Part shown: piece by piece, positions 7,259 through 15,036 of the stretch
Numbering within the stretch: the stretch's first letter is position 1
Layout: the number at the start of each line of letters is the position of its first letter
Assembly: GCF_014697195.1 (NCBI RefSeq)
Contig: NZ_JACJRJ010000054.1
Location: 1 to 37,022 of the forward strand
Direction: 5' to 3'
From: Cylindrospermum sp. FACHB-282
Lineage (GTDB): Bacteria; Cyanobacteriota; Cyanobacteriia; Cyanobacteriales; Nostocaceae
DNA: 37,022 nt
Notes under the pieces: model-generated
The model's input: the letters and a program-made list of their open reading frames with translations, nothing else
Told to the model about the DNA's origin: nothing
The model's database searches: none
Position numbers and translations under genes: made by a program

Positions 7259-8628
7259 TGTCTATTCAAGTTTCTCCCAGCGCTGTTTCTAACTCGGATG
7301 CCGTCGGTTTAACATCTGCTTTAGTAGATAGAGATGCTTATCTGACTAGTTTGTTAAATGATGTAATTGCAACTAAATCTGAGGGTTGGTTGCAGGAGTT
7401 ACGCCAAGACGCCGCTAATTGGGTACGTCACTCGACTATCCCCACTACCCGTGAGGAAGAATGGCGTTTTACTGATTTGTCAGAATTGCGAAAGGTGCAA
7501 TTTAATTTAGGGAGGTTAGATACAACTTCTCTACAGCCTGATATTCTCCCTGAAGCTGCTAATAGCCGTTTGGTGTTTGTAAATGGCGTTTATGCGCCGG
7601 AGTTATCGGCTGTTGCAGATTTACCACCGGGAATTGTGGTAAGTAATTTGGCTCTTTTGGATGATTATCAAGTTGTACAGCCTTTTTTAGCCCAATCTGA
7701 GGGTGCTAGGGAGGTGTTTACTGCTCTCAATACCGCAGGGTTGACTGATGCGGCGGTGGTGTTGGTGGGTAAAAATGTGGTGGTTGAAACACCTATTCAT
7801 CTGCTGTTTGTTTCGGTTGTGGGTGAAACGCCGACTTTTTCTCAGCCTCGTTGTTTGGTTGTGGCCGAAAGTGGTTCCCAGGTGACTTTGGTTGAGGAGT
7901 TTAGGGCAGGCATCTTGCCTACCCCACAAGAGAAAGAGGGGGTTTACTTCACTAATGCGGTTACGGAAATTTGGCTGGCTGAAAATGCCCAGGTGAGTCA
8001 CACTAGGGTTGAGATGGAGGGCGCAGGGGCTATTCATGTGGGCAAGACTGCGGTTACTCAAGCTCGTGATAGTCGATATACTTGTTATGCGATCGCTTTT
8101 GGTGGCAAGTTGACGCGGCACAATTTGGAGATTTTGCAAGCTGGTGAGCAAACCCAAACTACTCTCAATGGGTTGACGATGATAGGTTCTAAGCAGTTGG
8201 CGGATACTCACAGTGCGATCGCTCTCAATTATCCCTACGGTGTGAGCAAGCAATTGCATAAGTGTATTGTAGGCGATCGCGCTCATGCAGTGTTCAACGG
8301 CAAGGTTTTTGTCCCCAAACCGGCTCAGTTAACCGATGCGGCTCAGTTAAATCGCAATTTGCTACTATCACCCAAAGCGAGAATTGATACCAAACCCCAA
8401 TTGGAAATTACTGCGGATAATGTGAAATGCGCTCACGGTGCTACCGTTAGTCAGTTGGAAGATGATGAAATATTCTACCTGCAAAGTCGCGGCATTGATG
8501 AAAATGATGCCCGCAAGCTTTTAGTTAATGCCTTCGCTGCCGAAATCATCAACCAAATACCAGTTCCCTCTCTGCAAACAATCCTGTTAAACACAGTCAA
8601 TAGTCTTAAGTCTATATCTAATGACTAA
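7258..8628 (+). CDS. sufD: SufD, Fe-S cluster assembly subunit
   Basis: The 456-aa protein shows the SufD pattern: an N-terminal WVRHSTIPTTREEEWRFTDL segment, beta-helix core (AENAQVSHTRVEMEG, GKLTRHNLEILQAGEQTQT) and the C-terminal ARIDTKPQLEITADNVKCAHG and YLQSRGIDENDARKLL motifs, with the conserved CAHG region. It pairs with SufB through the beta-helix and binds SufC. Residues 216-227 (GILPTPQEK region) look like an insertion compared with the family and are encoded by a GC-rich dispersed repeat (7904-7924). The last codons and stop lie within a heptamer repeat, so the C-terminus (KSISND) may be repeat-derived. The start overlaps the sufC stop. Confidence 0.96.
   Translation: MSIQVSPSAVSNSDAVGLTSALVDRDAYLTSLLNDVIATKSEGWLQELRQDAANWVRHSTIPTTREEEWRFTDLSELRKVQFNLGRLDTTSLQPDILPEAANSRLVFVNGVYAPELSAVADLPPGIVVSNLALLDDYQVVQPFLAQSEGAREVFTALNTAGLTDAAVVLVGKNVVVETPIHLLFVSVVGETPTFSQPRCLVVAESGSQVTLVEEFRAGILPTPQEKEGVYFTNAVTEIWLAENAQVSHTRVEMEGAGAIHVGKTAVTQARDSRYTCYAIAFGGKLTRHNLEILQAGEQTQTTLNGLTMIGSKQLADTHSAIALNYPYGVSKQLHKCIVGDRAHAVFNGKVFVPKPAQLTDAAQLNRNLLLSPKARIDTKPQLEITADNVKCAHGATVSQLEDDEIFYLQSRGIDENDARKLLVNAFAAEIINQIPVPSLQTILLNTVNSLKSISND
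7904..7924 (+). repeat. Dispersed repeat inside sufD coding sequence
   Basis: GGGCAGGCA (7904-7912) and TGCCTACCC (7916-7924) form an 8-of-9 hairpin around TCT, followed by CCACAAGAG. From memory this is a very common intergenic repeat core in Nostocales; here it is read in frame as part of SufD residues 216-227. Confidence 0.6.
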
Positions 8629-8653
8629 TGACTAATGACTAATAACTAATGAC
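8619..8653 (+). repeat. Heptamer STRR (TAATGAC)5 across the sufD stop codon
   Basis: Units lie at 8619-8625, 8626-8632, 8633-8639, 8640-8646 (TAATAAC variant) and 8647-8653. The sufD stop TAA is the first triplet of unit 2 (8626-8628). It fills the sufD-sufS spacer. Confidence 0.9.
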
Positions 8654-8661
8654 TACTTACA

Positions 8662-9924
8662 ATGACTTTCACACCTACCAAAACCCTAGCCGATAAAGTT
8701 CGCGCTGACTTCCCAATATTACGTCAGGAAGTTAACGGCAAAACTTTAGTTTATCTGGATAATGCGGCAACATCACAAAAGCCTTTATTCGTATTAAATG
8801 CCCTGCGGGATTATTACGAACAGTACAACTCTAACGTGCATCGGGGTGCCCATACCCTCAGCGCTAAAGCTACTGATGCTTATGAAGGTGCTAGAGATAA
8901 AGTTGCTAAATTTATCAATGCTGCATCCCGTCAAGAAATTATTTACACCCGCAACGCTAGTGAGGCAATTAACCTAGTAGCCTACAGTTGGGGAATGAGC
9001 AATTTACAGCCTGGAGATGAGATTATTGTCTCGGTGATGGAACACCACAGTAATCTAGTTCCCTGGCAGTTTGTGGCGCAAAAAACGGGTGCAGTTCTGA
9101 AATTTGTCGAACTGACACCAGCAGAAACTTTTAATTTGGAACAGTTTAAACAACTGATTTCTGAAAAAACAAAATTGGTGTCTGTAGTTCATGTTTCTAA
9201 CACTTTGGGTTGTATTAGCCCAGTGGAGGAAATTGTCGAAGTTGCTCACAGATACGGTGCGAAAGTTCTCATCGATGCTTGTCAAAGTGTCCCCCATATG
9301 CCTATCGATGTACAGCAAATAGGCTGTGATTGGTTGGTAGCTTCGGGACATAAAATGTTAGCTCCCACAGGCATAGGCTTTTTATACGGTAAATTAGAAG
9401 TACTGGAATCTATGCCGCCGTTTATGGGTGGTGGTGAGATGATTGCAGAGGTGTATTTAGACCATTCCACCTACGCAGAATTACCCCATAAGTTTGAAGC
9501 GGGTACACCTGCAATTGGGGAAGCGATCGCACTTGGGGCAGCGGTAGACTATCTTAGTAGTATTGGTATGGATAAAATCCACGCCTACGAAGCAGAATTA
9601 ACCGCTTATTTGTTCCAACAATTAGAACAAATTCCCCAAATTAGAATTTACGGGCCTAAGCCAAATGCAAAAGGTGAAGGTAGAGCCGCTTTAGCAGCAT
9701 TCACCGCAGAAGGTGTCCACGCTAACGACTTATCTACATTATTAGATCAAGAAGGCATTGCCATCCGTTCTGGACACCATTGCACTCACCCATTACACCG
9801 TTATTTAGGTCTTCCCGCAACCGCACGGGCAAGTTTATCTTTTTACAACACCCGTGAAGAAATTGATGTTTTCATCAAAGCACTGAAAGAAACCCTTGAC
9901 TTTTTTGCTGGTTTCCTTGATTAG
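8662..9924 (+). CDS. sufS: SufS, cysteine desulfurase (group II)
   Basis: The 420-aa PLP enzyme starts with [25 protein letters not shown], characteristic of SufS/CsdA. The PLP lysine is K231 in [11 protein letters not shown] and the catalytic cysteine is C374 in [11 protein letters not shown], the group II motif. It converts L-cysteine to alanine and passes the persulfide to the SufBCD scaffold, usually through SufE, whose gene is not in this window. It is the last gene of the suf operon, 33 bp after sufD with a heptamer repeat between. The C-terminus is complete; a 10-bp inverted repeat follows 21 bp after the stop. Confidence 0.97.
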   Translation: MTFTPTKTLADKVRADFPILRQEVNGKTLVYLDNAATSQKPLFVLNALRDYYEQYNSNVHRGAHTLSAKATDAYEGARDKVAKFINAASRQEIIYTRNASEAINLVAYSWGMSNLQPGDEIIVSVMEHHSNLVPWQFVAQKTGAVLKFVELTPAETFNLEQFKQLISEKTKLVSVVHVSNTLGCISPVEEIVEVAHRYGAKVLIDACQSVPHMPIDVQQIGCDWLVASGHKMLAPTGIGFLYGKLEVLESMPPFMGGGEMIAEVYLDHSTYAELPHKFEAGTPAIGEAIALGAAVDYLSSIGMDKIHAYEAELTAYLFQQLEQIPQIRIYGPKPNAKGEGRAALAAFTAEGVHANDLSTLLDQEGIAIRSGHHCTHPLHRYLGLPATARASLSFYNTREEIDVFIKALKETLDFFAGFLD

Positions 9925-9945
9925 TTTTGATAATGTTCCTATGCT

Positions 9946-9983
9946 AATTGTGCCACTTATTATTAACCATATTTGGCACAATT
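9946..9983. other. 10-bp perfect inverted repeat downstream of sufS
   Basis: AATTGTGCCA (9946-9955) pairs with TGGCACAATT (9974-9983) across an 18-nt AT-rich loop. It lies between the sufS stop and a gene fragment. There is no T-tract after the stem, so it could be an operon-end mRNA structure or a protein-binding palindrome; it is not a standard intrinsic terminator. Confidence 0.55.
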
Positions 9984-9995
9984 TAACTAACTGAA

Positions 9996-10196
9996 ATGTT
10001 AGCAGCTAAATTGTTTAATGAACGCGAGGGTAATAACATTCAGACAATTTATGGAACTGTCACCACAGGAACTAACTGGAAATTTTTAAAACTGATTGGG
10101 CAGGTGGTTGAAATTGACTTGAGCGAATATTATATTAATGATATAGGTAAAATCATCGCAATTTTATCTAGTATCCTGACAGAAGAAGTATTGTAA
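9996..10196 (+). pseudogene. C-terminal fragment of a cyanobacterial nuclease-like hypothetical protein
   Basis: The 66-residue frame (LFNEREGNNIQTIYGTVTTG, then NWKFLKL, then VVEIDLSEYYINDIGKIIAI) resembles, from memory, the C-terminal third of ~200-aa PD-(D/E)XK-like hypothetical proteins common in Nostocales. The N-terminal nuclease core is absent: a stop (9984-9986) lies in frame just upstream and the preceding 70 bp show no matching frame. It ends 1 nt before the Uma2 gene. It is best read as a truncated remnant, though translation from ATG 9996 is possible. Confidence 0.5.
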
Positions 10197-10197
10197 T

Positions 10198-10830
10198 ATG
10201 CTTGTCAAGTCAACCCCTGCTGAACAAAGAACAGTACTACATAACGTTAGCTGGGATACCTTTGAAGCCTTACTGAGAGATACAGGTGAGGATAGAGGTT
10301 CTCGGTTTGCTTATGACTGCGGTACTTTAGAAATCATGACTCCACTTTTTGAACACGAAAACCCGAAAATTCAATTTGACCGCTTGATATTTTCTTTAGC
10401 CGAAGAACTAGGCATTGAAGTTAGAAGTGCTGGTTCCACAACCTTGAAGCGAAAAGTATCTAAGCGGGGAATAGAACCAGATAATTGCTATTATATCCAG
10501 AATGAACCAGCTATTAGAGGGAAGCTAGAACTTGATTTAAAAACTGATCCCCCTCCTGATTTAGCAATTGAAATTGATATTACCAGCAGTTCAGTTAATA
10601 AATTTAATATATATTCAGCCTTAGGTGTAGCTGAACTTTGGAGATATGACGGTGAAGTTTTAAAATTTTATCGATTGGTAGAAGGGCAATATATTGAATG
10701 TGAGTTTAGTACTGCCTTTCCTCTAGTTTCAGTAAGTGATATCAGCAGATTTATTCAGCAAAGTAAAAGTATTGGAGAAATCGCTTTGCTGAAATCTTTT
10801 CGCGCTTGGGTGCGGGGGAAGATAGGGTAG
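10198..10830 (+). CDS. Uma2 family (DUF820) putative PD-(D/E)XK endonuclease
   Basis: The 210-aa protein shows the Uma2/DUF820 layout: WDTFEALL near the start, EIMTPLFEHEN, a GIEPDNCYYI motif (acidic residue before the core), PPDLAIEIDITSSS carrying the D-x-E-x-D catalytic-type strand at about residues 118-127, and GVAELWRYDG afterwards. The family has a restriction-endonuclease-like fold and is greatly expanded in cyanobacteria; in vivo function is unknown. It starts 1 nt after the preceding fragment's stop, so the pair may once have been an operon. A second, sequence-divergent Uma2 gene lies at 12620-13297 on the other strand. Confidence 0.85.
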   Translation: MLVKSTPAEQRTVLHNVSWDTFEALLRDTGEDRGSRFAYDCGTLEIMTPLFEHENPKIQFDRLIFSLAEELGIEVRSAGSTTLKRKVSKRGIEPDNCYYIQNEPAIRGKLELDLKTDPPPDLAIEIDITSSSVNKFNIYSALGVAELWRYDGEVLKFYRLVEGQYIECEFSTAFPLVSVSDISRFIQQSKSIGEIALLKSFRAWVRGKIG

Positions 10831-10944
10831 TTTGCTTATTGGTAGATTAGGTATAGAACGATACAGGTTAGTTAAGCCTAAAACTCAACGTCTACGTAGG
10901 TTGGGTAGAGGAACGAAACCCAACATTTGTTTGTTTCTATTTAT
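10831..10944. repeat. Spacer with GGTTGGGT/AACCC dispersed repeat
   Basis: GTAGGTTGGGTAGAGGAACG (10897-10916) followed by AAACCCAAC forms a short hairpin (GTTGGGT against ACCCAAC, 7 bp). The motif of a GTTGGGTTTCGTTCC-type palindrome is frequent between cyanobacterial genes. No gene is visible here. Confidence 0.5.
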
Positions 10945-11216
10945 ATGTTAAAATATTATTGGCGATTCAGTTCCCTAGTAGAACTAATCATTACAGCGGC
11001 AAAGCCTTTAGAAGAGTTTCTCAGCACATATAAAGAGGAAAAGCTAGGGAAACAAGCTGGATTTCTGAAACTCTGTAGATAAAGTCTTGCTATTTCGCTG
11101 AAGTTGGTGTGTTCTGGCAAAAACAGTTAAAAGCTACTGCTACATCTGCGGGTTATACGCTGTGTAGAGTGGTTGATACTGCACAACTCCATCATGCATA
11201 TTATAGTTTTCAATAA
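10945..11216 (+). pseudogene. Decayed gene of unknown family in two frames
   Basis: Frame A (10945-11082) reads 45 residues including AAKPLEEFLSTYKEEKLGKQ and stops at TAA 11080. Frame B continues from about 11087 with CYFAEVGVFWQKQLKATAT, then SAGYTLCRVVDTAQLHHAYY, and stops at about 11214-11216. Both segments have protein-like composition but neither forms a whole domain, and they change frame near 11082. This suggests a frameshifted, truncated gene. I do not recognise the family. Confidence 0.35.
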
Positions 11217-11239
11217 CTGAAAGCTAAAATTCCTATGGT

Positions 11240-11362
11240 TTAACGCCAGAATCTACTAGCTTTAGCTGCTAATCGCTTGTTAGCAAAGCTACTACCGCTT
11301 TGGAGTTGCTGTAATTCTTCACTCTTCTCACGATTACCTCCAGTTGTGGCAAAAATAGCCAC
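11240..11362 (-). CDS. Possible 40-aa basic peptide
   Basis: A minus-strand frame from GTG 11362 (or TTG 11368) to TAA 11240 reads VAIFATTGGNREKSEELQQL followed by QSGSSFANKR and a basic end, ASRFWR. It is amphipathic and charged and looks more protein-like than chance, but it has no ATG or clear ribosome-binding site and lies head-to-head with the 11380 gene (17 bp apart). It may be a short gene with a rare start or another remnant. No family recognised. Confidence 0.25.
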   Translation of the reverse strand: MAIFATTGGNREKSEELQQLQSGSSFANKRLAAKASRFWR

Positions 11363-11379
11363 ACCCAACGGAGTTATAA

Positions 11380-11604
11380 ATGGCAAGTCAACAAGCGAAA
11401 AAGGCAATTAAAATTTTGACACAATATGAACGGTTAGCAAATAAATATCGTTTAAGGCTATCAGATGAAAAAATCCAAGAACTTAATCTTTTACGCGATA
11501 ATGGATTAATTAAAATATCTAATCTTCCTGCCAAGTTAGGTAGAGAGTTTCCCGGTGAGTTTCGTGATATGAATCTTAATGAAATCAGAGCTTACGAGGA
11601 GTAA
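11380..11604 (+). CDS. Small hypothetical protein, 74 aa
   Basis: I do not recognise this protein. It is helical and charged, beginning MASQQAKKAIKILTQYERLA and ending LNEIRAYEE, with a middle segment (LLRDNGLIKISNLPAKLGRE) that could be a small helix-turn-helix. It has no signal peptide. It lies 28 nt upstream of the HEAT-repeat gene on the same strand, so the two are probably co-transcribed; a regulator or partner role is conjecture. Confidence 0.55.
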   Translation: MASQQAKKAIKILTQYERLANKYRLRLSDEKIQELNLLRDNGLIKISNLPAKLGREFPGEFRDMNLNEIRAYEE

Positions 11605-11632
11605 TATTTAGTGAATTATTAGGAGATAGAGA

Positions 11633-12262
11633 ATGAGTTTTTACCCAGAACTCGATCATCTGAGCCTAGAACAGCTAATCAAGCATTTTCGTCTTCCTCC
11701 ACCTGAACGCGAAGATGCTGTACTTTACTTTCAAGAAATAGCACATCTCATCGCTACAAACGGAGAAGATGGGGTAAAATTCTTATGGCAAGAAAGTGAT
11801 AAAGCAAATACAGAAAAGTTGCAAGCTATTCTGTTTGCACTGACAGAAACGCCACTTCAACATCCTTTTGTTCAACCTGAATTATGTAAGCTGCTTGTTC
11901 GTTATCTCCATGATGAACGTCCATTAATTATTATGGAAGCAATAGATAGTTTAAGTAGGTTAGGAGTAATAGGAAGCGTCAAGTCTGTATTAGGTTTGCG
12001 AGAACATTCTTCACCTTATGTCAGAAGTAGCGTTTTGCGGTTTATGCGGACTTTATATCCAGAAAAAGCCTTACCTTTATTAATAGAAAGCCTGAAAGAT
12101 CCTGATTATATAGTGCGTGAAAGTGCGGCTGATGAATTAGGAGAATTAGACTCTGTAGAAGCAATTCCTTTTTTAAACAGTTTAATTGAAAAAGACCCTC
12201 ATCCTGATGTGAGACAAGCTGCTCAAACAAGTATAGATTTAATCAGTTCCGTGGCTTGTTAA
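11633..12262 (+). CDS. HEAT-repeat domain protein, 209 aa
   Basis: The N-terminal third (PELDHLSLEQLIKHFRLPPP) is helical without a recognised domain. From about residue 75 the protein consists of HEAT-like helix pairs, clearest in SPYVRSSVLRFMRTLYPEKA, DPDYIVRESAADELGELDS and HPDVRQAAQTSIDL, with the D-x-V-R signature at the second helix. HEAT repeats form protein-binding solenoids and in cyanobacteria include phycobilin lyases, but the lyase-type residues cannot be judged here. A good Shine-Dalgarno (TAGGAGATAG) precedes ATG 11633. It probably shares a transcript with the 74-aa gene. It ends 11 bp from a convergent antitoxin-like gene. Confidence 0.8.
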   Translation: MSFYPELDHLSLEQLIKHFRLPPPEREDAVLYFQEIAHLIATNGEDGVKFLWQESDKANTEKLQAILFALTETPLQHPFVQPELCKLLVRYLHDERPLIIMEAIDSLSRLGVIGSVKSVLGLREHSSPYVRSSVLRFMRTLYPEKALPLLIESLKDPDYIVRESAADELGELDSVEAIPFLNSLIEKDPHPDVRQAAQTSIDLISSVAC

Positions 12263-12273
12263 TAAAAATCGCT

Positions 12274-12510
12274 TTATCTATCATATAAATCTTCCCTACG
12301 GAACGAGAAATTATCAGCAACTAAACCGACAGGATAGGCTGAAAATTTTAACGTTTTTGATTTATCTTTTGCTACTAATTGTTCTGAAGCAACATTTTCA
12401 TTAAGAACTATGACTACTTGATATCCACCTGCGGGGATATCTGGAGGTAATTGCACTGTGATTTGACCATCTGGGGTAACATTCACAACTGTTTCTATTT
12501 TTTTCATCAC
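12274..12510 (-). CDS. Antitoxin-like small protein without a toxin partner
   Basis: The 78-aa protein has an N-terminal beta-rich part (IETVVNVTPDGQITVQLPPD, then IPAGGYQVVIVLNE) and a C-terminal extended arm ending LVADNFSFRREDLYDR. From memory this arrangement occurs in cyanobacterial antitoxin-like proteins usually encoded directly upstream of a VapC/PIN toxin, where the arm would wrap the toxin. Here nothing follows: the HEAT gene converges 11 bp after the stop. It would therefore be an orphan antitoxin or an independent regulator. The family assignment is tentative. Confidence 0.6.
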   Translation of the reverse strand: MMKKIETVVNVTPDGQITVQLPPDIPAGGYQVVIVLNENVASEQLVAKDKSKTLKFSAYPVGLVADNFSFRREDLYDR

Positions 12511-12619
12511 CTTTTATACTCAACAACATCTATCAGTTAAAGACTTAAAACAACTACATACATTAGATTTGATGGTATCGGAGACTTGTACCTTTTACAG
12601 TAATGGCTGGGAAGTTTAA

Positions 12620-13297
12620 TCACGCCAAATTATCAGGATTTATCCCTAACTTTCGCAACTCTTCTGCTAACCTTTCGGCGCGTTGTTCAGCAGATATTGC
12701 CCGTTCTTCAGGTGACAAATATCTCACACCTTGCTCGTCGTACCAATATAACCAATCCCGCGTAATTCCTTGATAGGTTCCCCGTTCATAACCAATTGCT
12801 AAACCTATCTCTGGTAACCAAACAGGATTTCCTGGCTGTAATATATATGCGCCATTTACCAAGCGATAAACTTCTAAAGGTGATTTTCTGCGACGTTGAG
12901 GATTATAGATCACATAATATAAAACCTCCATCTCAGCATATATTTTCTTTTTGTCGGTATATTCACCGCGTCGTCTGTGAGAAACAATTTCTAACGCCAT
13001 AATTGGCATTACCTTTTCTTCCCACAATACATAACTTAAACGTAAATTCTCATCAAAAACTCGCTCAACTCCTAAACTCAAAAAACCATCGGGTACAATT
13101 GGTGGCTGTTCGGGAACGTAGTAAATACCCATATCAATGCCAAAAAACCAATCCATGCGACTTGACCAGATCCAAGCTAGGATGGCTTTGAGTAAACTGG
13201 GAATTAAATCTTGTAGTTCATTATCCACAGGTGTATAGTCGGAGTCAGGTAGATCCTCGGCGGAGGGTAAGCAGTGCAATGGGTTGTAATTTAACAT
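12620..13297 (-). CDS. Uma2 family (DUF820) putative endonuclease with coiled tail
   Basis: The 225-aa protein begins with a typical Uma2 N-terminus (YNPLHCLPSAEDLPDSDYTP), then DMGIYYVPEQPPIVPDGFLS (containing the P-D motif), VMPIMALEIVSHRRRGEY with the catalytic-type E-x strand, and KKKIYAEMEVLYYVIYNP. It belongs to the longer Uma2 subgroup with a C-terminal acidic-basic helix (SPEERAISAEQRAERLAEEL, then RKLGINPDNLA), predicted to be a coiled coil. Activity and target are unknown. It is distant in sequence from the Uma2 gene at 10198, so not a recent duplication. It is transcribed away from the CAAX protease gene. Confidence 0.85.
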   Translation of the reverse strand: MLNYNPLHCLPSAEDLPDSDYTPVDNELQDLIPSLLKAILAWIWSSRMDWFFGIDMGIYYVPEQPPIVPDGFLSLGVERVFDENLRLSYVLWEEKVMPIMALEIVSHRRRGEYTDKKKIYAEMEVLYYVIYNPQRRRKSPLEVYRLVNGAYILQPGNPVWLPEIGLAIGYERGTYQGITRDWLYWYDEQGVRYLSPEERAISAEQRAERLAEELRKLGINPDNLA

Positions 13298-13431
13298 GGT
13301 GGGAATGCCAGAAACAAACGCAGACTTATAGTAAACTTACAATATTGATCATATCTATCCACATAACTGCTTTTTCTTGCGATAATTTCCAAGGGGCACG
13401 CGTGGCCCATTGGTTAGTGAAAGGGGGATAG

Positions 13432-15036
13432 ATGACACTTAAGCGGTTGCTTTTAATTGCGCTGACGCTGCTAGCACTCTGGATTTCCAGTATTTCTTTA
13501 TTCAGCAGTTGGCAAAAACCTCAGTTCCAAAGTAACTTGGAATTTTACCAAACAAACATTGTGCTGCAAGCGCAGTCCTGGCAACCAGAAGATAGTAATG
13601 ACGAGAATTTCCAGGCAATTCGGAAATTTATAGTAGACGAGAAACCTCTGGAAAATGCTACCAAGCAGTATCAGGAAGCGCTGCAATCTGTTCAAACTAA
13701 TTTAGACAAAGCTAAAAAACAACTAGCAGAACTGCCATCTCAAGAAGTTTCTGCTCCCACACAAACTAACCCCCTACCGGAAATCCCTCGTGCTACCAAA
13801 ATTTCTGGACAGGGACAGCAACAACAGTTACAGCAGTCTGTTAAGCAACTGCAAAAATTGCTGGATGTATTAGAATTGCGTTTGGGAATTTTGCAAGCAA
13901 AGCAGGGAGAGACAGCTAGCGCCATCAGTACTTGGAGCGAATTAGAAAAGCGCTCAGATGTCAATCCAGAATTTGGGCAAACGGCGATCGCATTAAGCGG
14001 ACTTTGGAGCAATCCCCCCCGTCTTTTACCAAATGCTCAACAGCTGATTCAAAAGAATTTAGAAGGTTGGTTTCGCTCTACAGCTTTGATTCAGCTATAT
14101 CAACTCCAGCAACGCCAAGAAGCTTTAGCAATGGTGAAAGCTGCACAGCAAGAAGCTGCTGCCCAATCGGTGGTGAAATTAGCGCTGATTGCCACAATTC
14201 CCACCTTGTCAGCTGTAATCGGCATGATCCTACTAGTTTTTCTAGTTGGAGAGCGCTTGGTAAAGGGAAGAGAGGCTTTATTAGCTCAAAATGGCGATTT
14301 AGCTTGGACAACTCCTTGGGATTGGGAAACAGTTTTACAGGTTTTCGTCCTCGGCTTTTTATTGATGGGGCAACTCTTTGTCCCCACATTGTTAGCGCTT
14401 CTCCCGATCCCGCGTTCTGCTGATGTGCGAGTTCAGGCTATTTACGTGTTGATTAGTTACTTGATGGTGGCTTCAGGGGCGCTGTTAGTCCTGTATTACT
14501 CGATTAAGCGCTTTTTTCCGCTACCAAAATCCTGGTTTGCCTTTAGTCTCCAAGGTAATTGGTTTTTGTGGGGACTGGGGGGCTATTGCACAGCTTTACC
14601 GATAGTGGTGTTGGTGTCGTTGATTAATCAACAACTATGGCAAGGACAAGGTGGTAGTAATCCGCTGTTGCAACTGGCCCTAGAAAGCCGAGATGGTGTA
14701 GCCTTGGGGATATTTTTCTTTACAGCTGCGATCGCCGCCCCATTATTTGAAGAACTTCTGTTTCGCGGCTTTTTGTTACCTTCCCTAACTCGTTATTTAC
14801 CCGTGTGGGGATCGATTCTTGTCAGTAGTTTGTTATTTGCCGCTGCTCACCTCAGCTTGTCAGAAATTTTACCCCTAACGGCCCTGGGCATTGTTTTGGG
14901 CGTAGTTTACACGCGATGTCTGACTACAAGCCCCTCCGGATCTACGCGCAACCTCTTTGCTCCTATGCTCCTCCACAGTCTTTGGAATAGCGGCACATTA
15001 CTCAGTTTGTTCATTTTAGGTAGCGGCAATAATTAA
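13432..15036 (+). CDS. CPBP (CAAX/Abi) family intramembrane glutamic protease
   Basis: The 534-aa protein has one N-terminal membrane helix (LLLIALTLLALWISSISLF), a ~230-residue soluble segment with Gln-rich helices, then about seven further hydrophobic segments. The C-terminal third is the CPBP domain: EExxxR at E440-E441-R445 (EELLFRGFLLP), H473 in the FAAAHL helix and HxxxN at H515-N519 (HSLWN), the conserved set for this glutamic-protease family. Family members cleave prenylated substrates or process peptides; the substrate here is unknown. The long N-terminal soluble region is unusual for bacterial CPBP proteins but recurs in cyanobacteria. A strong ribosome-binding site (AAAGGGGGAT) precedes the ATG. 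Confidence 0.9.
   Translation: MTLKRLLLIALTLLALWISSISLFSSWQKPQFQSNLEFYQTNIVLQAQSWQPEDSNDENFQAIRKFIVDEKPLENATKQYQEALQSVQTNLDKAKKQLAELPSQEVSAPTQTNPLPEIPRATKISGQGQQQQLQQSVKQLQKLLDVLELRLGILQAKQGETASAISTWSELEKRSDVNPEFGQTAIALSGLWSNPPRLLPNAQQLIQKNLEGWFRSTALIQLYQLQQRQEALAMVKAAQQEAAAQSVVKLALIATIPTLSAVIGMILLVFLVGERLVKGREALLAQNGDLAWTTPWDWETVLQVFVLGFLLMGQLFVPTLLALLPIPRSADVRVQAIYVLISYLMVASGALLVLYYSIKRFFPLPKSWFAFSLQGNWFLWGLGGYCTALPIVVLVSLINQQLWQGQGGSNPLLQLALESRDGVALGIFFFTAAIAAPLFEELLFRGFLLPSLTRYLPVWGSILVSSLLFAAAHLSLSEILPLTALGIVLGVVYTRCLTTSPSGSTRNLFAPMLLHSLWNSGTLLSLFILGSGNN

Noticed and set aside
7687-8286. 199-aa minus-strand frame antisense to sufD
   Set aside because: Shadow of sufD; His/Asn/Thr-rich, no domain.
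3573-9924. A new multi-gene system around the suf locus
   Set aside because: All genes match the known SufR-regulated suf operon; the novelty is confined to repeats and insertions.
13384-13431. tRNA-like stretch before the CAAX protease gene
   Set aside because: GGGGCACGCGTGGCCCATTG suggests an acceptor-like stem but no cloverleaf, anticodon or T-arm can be formed.
13932-14423. 163-aa + frame inside the CAAX protease gene
   Set aside because: Alternative frame of a well-supported protease; Ser/Arg/Cys-rich with no domain.
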